Below are positions 6,824 through 14,621 of a stretch of DNA of 61,241 bases, piece after piece (the stretch's first letter is position 1; the number at the start of each line of letters is the position of its first letter). This stretch comes from an uncultured Collinsella sp. (GTDB lineage: Bacteria; Actinomycetota; Coriobacteriia; Coriobacteriales; Coriobacteriaceae): positions 1-61,241 of the forward strand of contig CABSKX010000003.1 in the NCBI GenBank assembly GCA_902478365.1. Direction: 5' to 3'. Under the pieces are notes generated by a model. It was not told where the DNA came from and did no database searches. It saw only the letters and a list, made by a program, of their open reading frames with translations. The position numbers were made by a program, and so were the translations under genes.

Positions 6824-7531
6824 ATGGCTAAGCATGGTAAGAGCTATAACGCCGCTGCCGAGAAGATCGACCGCGCCACGCTCTACACCCCCCTTCAGGC
6901 TGCCAAGCTCATCAAGGAGCTCGACACCGCCAAGTTCGACGAGACCGTCGAGGCCCACTTCCGTCTGGGCATCGATACTCGTAAGGCTGACCAGAACATC
7001 CGTGGTTCCATCTCCCTGCCCCACGGCACCGGCAAGACCGTTCGTGTTGCCGTCTTCGCCGAGGGCGAGAAGGCCCGCGAGGCCGAGGCTGCCGGCGCCG
7101 ACATCATCGGTTCCGACGAGCTCGTCGCCCAGATCCAGAAGGGCGAGATCAACTTCGACGCCGCTATCGCTACGCCGAACATGATGGCCAAGGTTGGCCG
7201 CATTGGTAAGATCCTTGGTCCCCGTGGCCTCATGCCGAACCCCAAGCTCGGCACCGTGACCATGGACGTCGCCAAGATGGTCTCCGAGCTCAAGGCCGGC
7301 CGCGTTGAGTACCGCGCCGACCGTTACGGCATCTGCCACGTGCCCCTGGGCAAGAAGTCCTTCTCCGAGCAGCAGCTCGTCGAGAACTACGCCGCCCTGT
7401 ACACCGAGATTCTGCGCGTCAAGCCCTCTTCTGCTAAGGGTAAGTATGTCAAGTCCATCTCCGTGTCTTCCACCATGGGCCCTGGCGTCAAGGTCGATCC
7501 CGCTGTCCAGCGTGACTTCCTGGCTGAGTAA
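6824..7531 (+). CDS. rplA: 50S ribosomal protein L1
   Basis: 235 residues, full-length L1, the stalk protein that helps E-site tRNA release. The signature GKILGPRGLMPNPKLGTV is present near residues 126-144. The ATG at 6824 is chosen because AGGAGG ends 8 bases before it; the in-frame ATG at 6818 is only 2 bases from that site. A strong terminator follows. The rplJ-rplL pair that often comes next is instead 24 kb away. Confidence 0.97.
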   Translation: MAKHGKSYNAAAEKIDRATLYTPLQAAKLIKELDTAKFDETVEAHFRLGIDTRKADQNIRGSISLPHGTGKTVRVAVFAEGEKAREAEAAGADIIGSDELVAQIQKGEINFDAAIATPNMMAKVGRIGKILGPRGLMPNPKLGTVTMDVAKMVSELKAGRVEYRADRYGICHVPLGKKSFSEQQLVENYAALYTEILRVKPSSAKGKYVKSISVSSTMGPGVKVDPAVQRDFLAE

Positions 7532-7567
7532 CTAACAGTTACTGCCTGAGCAAAGCAAGCATTGCTA

Positions 7568-7606
7568 AAGAAACCCGGTTCTGCCTCGTGCAGGACCGGG
7601 TTTCTT
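7568..7606 (+). terminator. Intrinsic terminator after rplA
   Basis: AGAAACCCGGTTCTGC pairs with GCAGGACCGGGTTTCTT around a short loop, ending the rplK-rplA transcript. Confidence 0.9.
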
Positions 7607-7619
7607 GCTATCTCGGGCC

Positions 7620-7659
7620 AAAACCACCACAAAGGGGACAGGCACCTTTGTGGTGGTTT
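7620..7659. repeat. Palindromic repeat, ACCACCACAAAGG family, copy 1
   Basis: Arms AAACCACCACAAAGG and CCTTTGTGGTGGTTT flank the core GGACAGGCA. The same palindrome occurs, in inverted core orientation, at 10499 and 11518. It has a REP-like design with a conserved core and no ORF. Confidence 0.9.
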
Positions 7660-7695
7660 GGGCACTTAGACGTCAATGTTATGGCATCGCAGCGA

Positions 7696-7795
7696 GCCGG
7701 TTCCAAGTGCCCCAGGTCGCCCCGAAAGAGGGGCGACGCGTACTTTGGTACGCGAGCGACGGCTTGAGGGGCGAGATGGGGTGCTTGGGGCCGGC
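7696..7795. repeat. Long nested palindrome with inner hairpins
   Basis: Outer arms GCCGGTTCCAAGTGCCCC and GGGGTGCTTGGGGCCGGC enclose two smaller stems: GTCGCCCC/GGGGCGAC and CGCGTAC/GTACGCG. The whole 100 bp can fold as a branched hairpin. It lies just past the stop of the minus-strand metallophosphoesterase gene. It does not share the core of the palindromes at 31023 and 43886. Confidence 0.75.
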
Positions 7796-7818
7796 ACAGC
7801 GTCAAGCCTTAAAGGTGG

Positions 7819-8529
7819 TTACCAGGGGGTTCTGGCGGTTGAGGACTCGATGTCCTCGTGGCGCTTGAGCTCGCGGCGCATAGTTTGCGAATTGAGCCAA
7901 GCTGCCTGCCAGCCACGGATGGGGTAGCGCGTCTGGTCGAGCTCAAACTGCGTATAGCCGCAGGCGTTGATGATCGTTGCCCCGCATGCGTGCTGACGTT
8001 CGCGTTGAAAGTCGCGACCATAGCATTGGTGCACATGCCCGTGCACCATGTAGTCGGCCCCCCAGGACTCAAGCGCCGTGTTAAAGCATTCGAATCCTCG
8101 ATGCGGCAGATCATCCAAGTCGCCCATGCCGGCGGCGGGCGCGTGAGTGAGCAGGATGTCGCAGCCGCCGACCATCCTCACTTTGCGGGAGAGCTTGCGC
8201 ATGCGCTTGGTCATCTCGCGCTCGGTATACATGTTGGCACCATCTCGGTAGCGCATGGAGCCGCCAAGCCCCGCAATGCGGACGCCGCGGTACACGTAGA
8301 CGACGTCTTCGACACAGATGCAGCCACCCGGTGCATGACGTGCATAGCGGTCATCGTGGTTGCCACGCACGTAGATGAGCGGTTTGTTGATGACGGTGAC
8401 CAAAAACTCAAGATAGTCCGGGTCCAGGTCGCCAGCGGACAAAATCAGGTCGACACCCTCAAAGCGTTCCTTGTGAAAGCATTCCCAAAGGCATCGTTCT
8501 TCGGTATCGGCTACGGCAAGGATCTTCAT
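7819..8529 (-). CDS. Calcineurin-like metallophosphoesterase
   Basis: 236-residue cytoplasmic protein with the binuclear metal-site motifs of the calcineurin-like phosphoesterases, in order: AVADTEE (shortened DxH region), GDLD near residue 33, GNHDD near 56, THAPA near 128 and GHVHQ near 163. The first motif lacks the usual histidine (D-T-E), so one metal site may be altered. Its start overlaps the stop of the upstream BMP-like gene (ATGA), which indicates translational coupling. Substrate unknown; a phosphodiesterase or phosphatase acting with its partner is inference. Confidence 0.8.
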   Translation of the reverse strand: MKILAVADTEERCLWECFHKERFEGVDLILSAGDLDPDYLEFLVTVINKPLIYVRGNHDDRYARHAPGGCICVEDVVYVYRGVRIAGLGGSMRYRDGANMYTEREMTKRMRKLSRKVRMVGGCDILLTHAPAAGMGDLDDLPHRGFECFNTALESWGADYMVHGHVHQCYGRDFQRERQHACGATIINACGYTQFELDQTRYPIRGWQAAWLNSQTMRRELKRHEDIESSTARTPW

Positions 8530-10442
8530 AGGGCGCGAACTTTCGGCTCATCGTTGGGCTGCGGAATGGCGCCTACCACGTTGTCGGCCAGCCAGTCCAT
8601 CTCGACGATTTGCGTGCTCGGCAGCGGGGGAAAGCCCTCGATCTGCACCACGCCGTTCTGGCTGTGGAGTTCGCCGCCAAATGGATTGATGGAACCCTCG
8701 ACAATGCCATTGCGGAGCAGCTGAACGAGCTTGCGCGTCTGATAGGGCAGACCCGGAGCGTAGCGAATATCGATGACGCCCGAGCTCATGCCATACCAGT
8801 AGTTGACGGCGCGAACCTGGCTGTCGTCGCTGGTCTCGTCCCAAGTGCCGTGCAGCAAGCTGCGCACGATAAGCTCGTAGTATCGGCCCCAGTTCCATAC
8901 CGGCATGGCGATGCCGACGACCTTGCCATCGACCAGACGGTGGAGCCCGTAGGCCGTGGGGTCCTCCAGCGACTTTGACATGTCAGCGCCGGTCATGACG
9001 CTCACGCCTTCGCGGCACATGGCCTCGGCAAGACCGCCGGCGGGCACATCGCCCCAGGTGAGAATTACCTGCGCGCGGGGATCGAGCAACGAGGCGCCAA
9101 TCGCAAAGGCGTTGATTTCGCTGAGTGCGCCCGAGGCGAAGACCGACGCGTGGTAGCCAATGCGATGGTTGTCCGCCATGCTGGCGGCAAGGGCGCCCAG
9201 CAGGAACTTGGCCTCGTACATCTTGCCAAAGTACGAACGCACGCTTTGGTGGGGAAGGCCGATGGAGCAGTTGAGGAATCGCACCTGGGGATACTCAACG
9301 GCGGCCCTGAGCGTATATTCCATCAGGCGGTGTGAAGTCGAGAAGATGGCCTTCGCCCCGTGCTTGACGGCGGTCTCCACGGCGGCGTAGAACACGTCCG
9401 GATCGTGGCAGTCCTCGAATGCCTCGGTGCGCACGATGCCGCCAAAGTGCTCGTCGAGATACTGACGCCCTTGGTCGTGCAAGCTGTCCCAGCTCGACGA
9501 TGCACAGGGGAATTCATGGATAAAGGCGATGCGCAGAGGGCTGGCCACCGAATAAACGGTCTTGCCCATAAAGAAGTTGAGCACGCCGGAGGTGGACTTG
9601 GAGGGTGACTCCTCCTCATCGACGCTCGGTGCCTCGACAAGATCGACCTTGTCCTCGTCATTTTTGCCGGCAATGACCAACTCGCGCCAAATCTTGCACA
9701 GGCGGTTTACGACGATGTCCGTCGGCGTGTCCAGCAGACGGTCTTGGTTGTACACATTGAGGTATACGAGCATGGCGTCGGCGGGTGTAATGTCCAGATG
9801 GTCGCCGCCGGCGCGAAGGTAGGCGCGCTTAAAGAGCAAGAAGGTGTGGCGCAGGTAGTCGACCTTTTTCTGCGGCCATTTTTCGATAAGGTTCTGACCG
9901 AGCATCTTGGCGAGCGTCTCGTAGCTTCCCTCACGCGAGAACTCGATCTCGTATAGGGGACAGACGCGCCAAAACGCGCAGAATTCACCGTACAGGCGGC
10001 TTTCGACGGAGTTCCATTTGCCGGGGTAGAGACGGGTGACCTTGGCCGAAACCGTCGGGGCGTCCAGGAATTTGAGGACGCTGACGCGCTTGTTGCCTTC
10101 CTGGACATAGAACCGATGCATGAACTCGGTGACGATGATGGGGTCGCGATAGCCCTCGGTCACCTGGATGTCGTAGAGATTGGACCACTTGCGGGCGAAC
10201 TCGGTGTTAAACGGCAGCAGGGGCATAAAGTTACACGAAAAGGCAGACTGACGGCCTTTGGTGACCGTGCCGACGACCATTTCGAGCGGAATGTCCCTCA
10301 GGCCGACGCTCTCTCGCTGACCTAAGGGGAGCTGGGCAACGAGGCCGTCGAGGTCCGTAAGGTACGGGTGCTCGCTTTGGCTGATGGCGCGACGACGTCC
10401 CTGCTCGCCGCGCTTGCGTGCTTGACGATAGGCCTCTTCCAT
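8526..10442 (-). CDS. Cytoplasmic fusion: ParB-like N-terminus plus BMP/PnrA-like ligand-binding domain
   Basis: 638 residues with no signal peptide or lipobox. Residues 50-140 resemble a ParB/sulfiredoxin-like fold (YRDPIIVTEF, then FYVQEGNKRVSVLKFL in the place of the ParB GERR box). A helical stretch runs to about 280, followed by an acidic linker. From about residue 300 the protein resembles the BMP/PnrA periplasmic binding family (LRIAFIHEFP, AIFSTSHRLMEYTLRAA, KMYEAKFLLGALAASM, GASLLDPRAQVILTW). BMP proteins are normally exported lipoproteins that feed nucleosides to ABC transporters; here the domain is cytoplasmic and no transporter adjoins it. A ligand-sensing regulatory role is possible. 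Overlaps the metallophosphoesterase gene by 4 bases. Confidence 0.72.
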   Translation of the reverse strand: MEEAYRQARKRGEQGRRRAISQSEHPYLTDLDGLVAQLPLGQRESVGLRDIPLEMVVGTVTKGRQSAFSCNFMPLLPFNTEFARKWSNLYDIQVTEGYRDPIIVTEFMHRFYVQEGNKRVSVLKFLDAPTVSAKVTRLYPGKWNSVESRLYGEFCAFWRVCPLYEIEFSREGSYETLAKMLGQNLIEKWPQKKVDYLRHTFLLFKRAYLRAGGDHLDITPADAMLVYLNVYNQDRLLDTPTDIVVNRLCKIWRELVIAGKNDEDKVDLVEAPSVDEEESPSKSTSGVLNFFMGKTVYSVASPLRIAFIHEFPCASSSWDSLHDQGRQYLDEHFGGIVRTEAFEDCHDPDVFYAAVETAVKHGAKAIFSTSHRLMEYTLRAAVEYPQVRFLNCSIGLPHQSVRSYFGKMYEAKFLLGALAASMADNHRIGYHASVFASGALSEINAFAIGASLLDPRAQVILTWGDVPAGGLAEAMCREGVSVMTGADMSKSLEDPTAYGLHRLVDGKVVGIAMPVWNWGRYYELIVRSLLHGTWDETSDDSQVRAVNYWYGMSSGVIDIRYAPGLPYQTRKLVQLLRNGIVEGSINPFGGELHSQNGVVQIEGFPPLPSTQIVEMDWLADNVVGAIPQPNDEPKVRAL

Positions 10443-10498
10443 GGTGTCTACTCCCTTAGTCGTTTAAACAACGATATGAACCATGGTACCACGATGCG

Positions 10499-10537
10499 AA
10501 ACCACCACAAAGGTTCCTGTCCCCTTTGTGGTGGCTT
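10499..10537. repeat. Palindromic repeat, ACCACCACAAAGG family, copy 2
   Basis: Arms AAACCACCACAAAGG and CCTTTGTGGTGGC flank TTCCTGTCC. It abuts the stop codon of the mechanosensitive channel gene. Confidence 0.9.
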
Positions 10538-11304
10538 TAGGCGATGATGGGGGCGATGGCGCGGATGCAGGCGTCGGCTGCCGTAAAGGTGGTGCTGTCG
10601 TCACTGACGATAAAGATGATCTTGCCCTTGATGCCAAAGTCGCCGATCTCGCTAAAGAGCACATACGGCTCCTTGTCAAAGCCCGAGATGGGAAGCACGG
10701 CGGCCTTGGTGGCGTCAGTGAGCTCATCTGCCAACGCGTCCAGTGAAGCCCACTTGGACGTGTCCTTGACCGCGACGGGCACGGCAACGCGCCCAAAGGG
10801 CATCAAATGCACGAGCGTGTTCTTGGAGATATTTGAGTTGGGAACGATGATGGTCTGCCCGGAGGCGTCCTCGATGGTCGTATGACGCCAGGTGATATCC
10901 TGGACCACGCCCGATACGCCACCGACCTCGATATTGTCGCCGGGCTTGATGATGCCCATAAAGGTCACCTGCATGCCGCCGATGAGGTTTGAGAGCGTGT
11001 CCTGAAAGCCCAACGAGATGGCGATGCCGCCGACGCCAAGAGCGGCGACGAGGGCGTTTGCGTTAATACCAAAGCAGTTGTCGAGGATAAAGCTGCCGCC
11101 GATCATCCAGATGACGGCGCGCGCGATGTTGATGAAGATACTCGATGCCGGAAGCGGGTTGTCGTCGCGGTTGAGCAGGTGGCGCAGGGTCTTGGACGCG
11201 ACCTTGGCGGCAACGGCGGTGCCGATGGCCAAGATACCTGCCCAGATGATGTTGTGGACCCATCGTTGTGCAAAGAAATGAAGAATTGGCTCAAACAATT
11301 CCAT
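10537..11304 (-). CDS. Small-conductance mechanosensitive channel, MscS family
   Basis: 255 residues. Two or three N-terminal membrane helices (VHNIIWAGILAIGTAVAAKV; FINIARAVIWMIGGSFIL) are followed by the pore-lining helix with the Gly/Ala pattern ALVAALGVGGIAISLGFQDT, then the cytoplasmic beta domain (GDNIEVGGVSGVVQDITWR, IIVPNS). It releases solutes on hypo-osmotic shock. The ATG at 11304 is chosen because AGGAGG lies 9 bases upstream; an in-frame ATG at 11322 lies before that site. Monocistronic: terminator upstream, repeat downstream. Confidence 0.92.
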   Translation of the reverse strand: MELFEPILHFFAQRWVHNIIWAGILAIGTAVAAKVASKTLRHLLNRDDNPLPASSIFINIARAVIWMIGGSFILDNCFGINANALVAALGVGGIAISLGFQDTLSNLIGGMQVTFMGIIKPGDNIEVGGVSGVVQDITWRHTTIEDASGQTIIVPNSNISKNTLVHLMPFGRVAVPVAVKDTSKWASLDALADELTDATKAAVLPISGFDKEPYVLFSEIGDFGIKGKIIFIVSDDSTTFTAADACIRAIAPIIA

Positions 11305-11346
11305 GTAGGGAAACCTCCTCATGATCGTTCAACCATGATACCCACC

Positions 11347-11379
11347 AAAAAGCCCGTCCGATCACATCGGACGGGCTTC
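11347..11379 (-). terminator. Intrinsic terminator upstream of mscS (minus strand)
   Basis: AAGCCCGTCCGAT and ATCGGACGGGCTT pair around CAC. Read on the minus strand the hairpin is followed by TTTTTGG, ending the transcript that contains the ABC transporter and the 20-codon ORF. Confidence 0.85.
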
Positions 11380-11431
11380 TGTGCTTGATATAAGGTCTGC
11401 ACGGCGGGGCTGCAAGGCCCGGCGGTGTAGC

Positions 11432-11494
11432 TTAGCGGCGGCGCTTCCAGATCAACGCAGTGGCTAACGCAAAGCGGGGGACGAATCTTTTCAT
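11432..11494 (-). CDS. Candidate 20-residue small protein
   Basis: A short ORF encodes a peptide starting MKRFVPRFALATALIW and ending KRRR, i.e. a hydrophobic centre with positive ends. A good TAAGGAG lies 7 bases before the ATG, and a strong terminator follows 50 bp after the stop. It could be a tiny membrane protein or a translated leader remnant. No family recognised. Supported only by the ribosome-binding site and by position between a repeat and a terminator. Confidence 0.4.
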   Translation of the reverse strand: MKRFVPRFALATALIWKRRR

Positions 11495-11517
11495 GGCAGT
11501 CTCCTTAGTCCTTAACA

Positions 11518-11558
11518 AAAATCACCACAAAGGTGCCTGTCCCCTTTGTGGTGGTTTT
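11518..11558. repeat. Palindromic repeat, ACCACCACAAAGG family, copy 3
   Basis: Arms ATCACCACAAAGG and CCTTTGTGGTGGTTTT flank TGCCTGTCC. It lies between the ABC ATPase stop codon and the 20-codon ORF. Confidence 0.9.
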
Positions 11559-11566
11559 CTAGGTCG

Positions 11567-12361
11567 TTAGCTCAGCAGCATGCGGTCGTTGGCGAGCTCG
11601 CCGCCCGAGACCTCCTCGAACTTCTGGAGCAGGTCGGCCACGGTGAGCGACTTTTTCTCGTCGCCGGCCACGTCGTAGATCACATGGCCCTCGTGCATCA
11701 TGATCAGACGGTTGCCCAGGCGGATGGCGTCGTTCATGTTGTGCGTGACCATGAGTGTGGTCAGGTGGTTCTCGTCGACGATCTCCTCGGTCAGGTTGAG
11801 CACCTTAGAAGCCGTCTTGGGGTCGAGGGCCGCGGTGTGCTCGTCGAGCAGCAGCAGGCGCGGCTTGGTGAGCGTGGCCATCAGCAGGGTGAGCGCCTGG
11901 CGCTGGCCGCCCGAGAGCAGGCCGACCTTGGCGTTGAGGCGCGTGTCCAGACCGAGGTCCAAGCGCTTGAGCAGTTCAACGTACTCGTCCTTCTCGGCCT
12001 TGGTGACGCCCCACGAAAGACCGCGACGCTGACCGCGACGCTTGGCGAGGGCCAGATTCTCGGCAATCTGCATGTCGGCTGCGGTGCCGCGCATGGGGTC
12101 CTGGAACACTCGGCCCAGGTACTTGGCGCGCTGTGACTCGCTCAGACGCGAGATATCGTTGCCGTCAAGCTCAATAACGCCCGAATCGAGCGGATACACG
12201 CCGGCGATCATGTTGAGCAGCGTGGACTTGCCGGCGCCGTTGCCGCCGATCACGGTTACAAAGTCGCCGTCGTTAAGGGTGAGATCGACGCCGGTGAGTG
12301 CGCGCTTCTCGGTGACGGTGCCCTTGTTAAAGGTCTTTTTGACGTGCGAGAGCTTAAGCAT
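11567..12361 (-). CDS. ABC transporter ATP-binding protein (TrpXYZ-like system)
   Basis: 264 residues. Walker A GGNGAGKST near residue 40, signature LLSGGQRQAL near 145 and Walker B LLLLDEHTAAL near 165 are intact. It powers uptake through the adjacent permease. The start MLKLSHVKKTF is chosen because its ATG overlaps the permease stop (ATGCTTAA), indicating translational coupling; longer ORF readings extend back into the permease. Paired with a PF04392-type binding protein and a branched-chain-type permease, as in the streptococcal TrpXYZ tryptophan transporter. The substrate is not shown by the sequence. Confidence 0.88.
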   Translation of the reverse strand: MLKLSHVKKTFNKGTVTEKRALTGVDLTLNDGDFVTVIGGNGAGKSTLLNMIAGVYPLDSGVIELDGNDISRLSESQRAKYLGRVFQDPMRGTAADMQIAENLALAKRRGQRRGLSWGVTKAEKDEYVELLKRLDLGLDTRLNAKVGLLSGGQRQALTLLMATLTKPRLLLLDEHTAALDPKTASKVLNLTEEIVDENHLTTLMVTHNMNDAIRLGNRLIMMHEGHVIYDVAGDEKKSLTVADLLQKFEEVSGGELANDRMLLS

Positions 12362-13277
12362 CTGCCTCATCCCCCTTCGTGTAGGAGCTGCGGAGCTTAT
12401 AGCGCTCCCAAACCACGGGCACGCACAGGGCCACGGCAACGATCACGGCGGAGAGCAACTTCATGTCGTTGGCATCCATACCCAGCTGCAGCACGATGGC
12501 GCGGATGAGGAAGTAGACCACGGAGCCAAAGACGGCAGAGGCCAGGCGGACGGAGAACTGCGTGAGACCGCCGGGCAGCAGGCGGCCGAGCACCTCGCCG
12601 ATAACAATGGCGGCAAGACCGATAACGATGGCGCCGGTGCCCATGCCAATGTCAGCGTACTTCTGGCTCTGGCAGATGAGCGCACCCGAAAGGCCGATAA
12701 GGGCGTTAGAGAGCACGAGGGCGATCATCTTGGTGGAGTTGGTGTTGACGCCCAAGGCGCGGATCATGTACTCGTTGTTGCCGGTGGCGCGCAGTGCCGA
12801 GCCGATTTCGGTGCCAAAGAACCAGTACAGGATGGCGACGATGGCCACGGCCAGCACAATGCCCAGGATAATGGCAACAGTGGACTGCGGCAGGCCCGTC
12901 ATGTGGCTGACGGATGAGAAGATGGTGCCCTTGGCAAGGATGGGCGTGTTGGATTTGCCCATGATGCGCAGGTTGATGGACCACAGACTGATCTGCGTAA
13001 GGATTCCGGCGAGGATTGCCGGAATCTCAAAAACGGTGGTCAAGATGCCCGTGACAGCGCCGGCGATGGCGCCGGCGCACATGCCGGCCAGCACGGCGAG
13101 CAGCGGGTCGACGTTATTGTTGACGATGAGCACGGCGCAAACACAGCCGCCGAGGGCAAAGCTGCCGTCGCAGGTCATATCGGGGATGTCGAGCAGGCGG
13201 AACGTGATAAACACGCCGAGCACCATGATGCCCCAGAGGACGCCCTGCGAAACGGCGCCCTGCAATGCAATGAGCAT
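12354..13277 (-). CDS. ABC transporter permease, branched-chain/TrpY-like
   Basis: 307 residues with about eight to nine hydrophobic helices of the BPD_transp_2 family (start MLIALQGAVSQGVLWGIMVL; DMTCDGSFALGGCVCAVL near 37). It forms the membrane channel of the system encoded with the ATPase and the lipoprotein. GGAGGTATGAAGC precedes the ATG. It overlaps the ATPase gene by 8 bases. A GC-rich hairpin lies between it and the binding-protein gene. Confidence 0.87.
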   Translation of the reverse strand: MLIALQGAVSQGVLWGIMVLGVFITFRLLDIPDMTCDGSFALGGCVCAVLIVNNNVDPLLAVLAGMCAGAIAGAVTGILTTVFEIPAILAGILTQISLWSINLRIMGKSNTPILAKGTIFSSVSHMTGLPQSTVAIILGIVLAVAIVAILYWFFGTEIGSALRATGNNEYMIRALGVNTNSTKMIALVLSNALIGLSGALICQSQKYADIGMGTGAIVIGLAAIVIGEVLGRLLPGGLTQFSVRLASAVFGSVVYFLIRAIVLQLGMDANDMKLLSAVIVAVALCVPVVWERYKLRSSYTKGDEADA

Positions 13278-13381
13278 GCTTCATACCTCCTAGGATAGGG
13301 TGGACACGTGATTTTCCATAATAGCGGTAACACTGCATAAAAGAGCTGCGGCCGGATGTTTTGTCTCATCCGTAACAAGCA

Positions 13382-13410
13382 GGGCGAACGCCGGTCTTTA
13401 GCGTTCGCCC
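13382..13410 (-). other. Hairpin between binding-protein and permease genes
   Basis: GGGCGAACGC and GCGTTCGCCC pair around a 9-base loop with no T-run. Such stems often protect the abundant binding-protein part of the mRNA and lower permease expression; that role is inferred. Confidence 0.65.
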
Positions 13411-13481
13411 CAATGACTCAGATATTGAATAACGCAGCCGTGGCGCGCGTGCGGGCCCTAGACGCGTCACCGCGCATGGCG

Positions 13482-14462
13482 CTATTCGTCCAGAGCGGAG
13501 AGGTCGATGCCCAGGGCCTCGGCCATCTCGTCGTTCTTGACGACGACCAGGTCCTTGCTCGAGAGGTGCTTGATCGGCATATCCTCGGGCTTGGCCTCGC
13601 CCTTCAGGATCTTGACGGCCATCTCGCCCGCGGCGTAGCCCAGGTCCTCATAGTTGATGGAGAGGGTGAACAGACCGCCGGCCTTGCACATGCCCTCCTC
13701 GCCGGTAACGAAGGGGAGCTTATTCTCCTTGCAGATCTGGCCGACCTGCGAGGCACCCGCGGCGATGGTGTTGTCGGTGGGGGAGTACAGCGCGTCGACC
13801 TTGCCCACGGCAGACTCGACGACGGACTGAATCTCGTTGGAGCTCGAGACGGTGAAGTCAGTGTACTCGAGGCCCAGCTTGTCGAGCTCCTTCTTGGCGG
13901 CCTTGATTTGGACGTCGGAGTTGGACTCGGCGGTGCAGTAGAGCAGGCCGACCTTCTTAACGTCGGGCAAGACCTTCTGCATCATCTCGAGCTGCTCGGC
14001 GACCGGGGTGAGGTCGGAAGCGCCCGTGACGTTGGTGCCGGGCTTGTCGTTGTCCTGGACCAGGCCGGAAGCGGCGTAGTCGGTGATGGCACAGCCCACG
14101 ATGGGGATGTCGGCCGTGGCGCCGGCGGCAGCCTGCGCGGCGGGCGTAGCGATGGCATAGATCAGGTCGACGCCGTCGCCTACGAACTTGTCGGCAATGG
14201 ACTTACACGTGGACTGGTCGTTCTGGGCGTTCTTCTGGTCGATCTTGACCTTGAGGCCGCTCTTCTTGATGGCCTTGACGAAGCCGTCGTTGGCGGCATC
14301 GAGCGCGGAGTGCTCGGTGAGCTGCAGAACGCCGATGGTGTAGTCGGAACCGGCGGCAGCGGAGCCGGAACCAGAGTTGCCGCCGCATCCGGCGAGCGGA
14401 GCGAGCGCGAGCAGGCCAGCGGAGACAAGAAGGCTCCTGCGGCTGATGGTGATGTCCTTCAT
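13482..14462 (-). CDS. ABC transporter substrate-binding lipoprotein, TrpX family
   Basis: 326 residues, PF04392-type binding protein. The signal peptide combines a twin-arginine-like SRRSLL with a hydrophobic stretch and the lipobox LAGC (Cys about residue 26), followed by a Gly/Ser linker, so export by Tat as a lipoprotein is possible. The mature domain has two lobes (YTIGVLQLTEHSALD; VKKVGLLYCTAESNS; LYSPTDNTIAAG). It captures the substrate for the following permease and ATPase. Homologues bind tryptophan or other small molecules. No T-box or other riboswitch is evident upstream. Confidence 0.88.
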   Translation of the reverse strand: MKDITISRRSLLVSAGLLALAPLAGCGGNSGSGSAAAGSDYTIGVLQLTEHSALDAANDGFVKAIKKSGLKVKIDQKNAQNDQSTCKSIADKFVGDGVDLIYAIATPAAQAAAGATADIPIVGCAITDYAASGLVQDNDKPGTNVTGASDLTPVAEQLEMMQKVLPDVKKVGLLYCTAESNSDVQIKAAKKELDKLGLEYTDFTVSSSNEIQSVVESAVGKVDALYSPTDNTIAAGASQVGQICKENKLPFVTGEEGMCKAGGLFTLSINYEDLGYAAGEMAVKILKGEAKPEDMPIKHLSSKDLVVVKNDEMAEALGIDLSALDE

Positions 14463-14525
14463 ATCATTACCCCCAGTATAAAAATGGCTGGAAACACTGC
14501 ACTAGGAAAAAGTGCAAGTGGGACT

Positions 14526-14553
14526 ATAGTAACGCCGATGTCCGTTTTTACAA
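14526..14553 (-). promoter_or_regulatory. Probable promoter of the TrpXYZ-like operon
   Basis: On the minus strand TTGTAA and TACTAT are separated by 16 bp, about 64 bp before the start codon. A small inverted repeat TGCACT...AGTGCA lies in the 5' leader at about 14500-14519. Confidence 0.6.
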
Positions 14554-14621
14554 TAACCTGGCGGGTTTTTTAATACTGAACTGGATGGGCGGTGCTGAGG
14601 AACGACGGACGGTAACGGGGC

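Noticed and set aside
5234..7339. A 701-codon antisense frame over secE-nusG-rplK-rplA
   Set aside because: It spans four certain genes on the other strand and several intergenic hairpins, with no start signal.
14463..14621. T-box or tryptophan riboswitch before the TrpXYZ-like operon
   Set aside because: No T-box sequence, specifier stem or terminator was found; the leader is short and has only a small inverted repeat.
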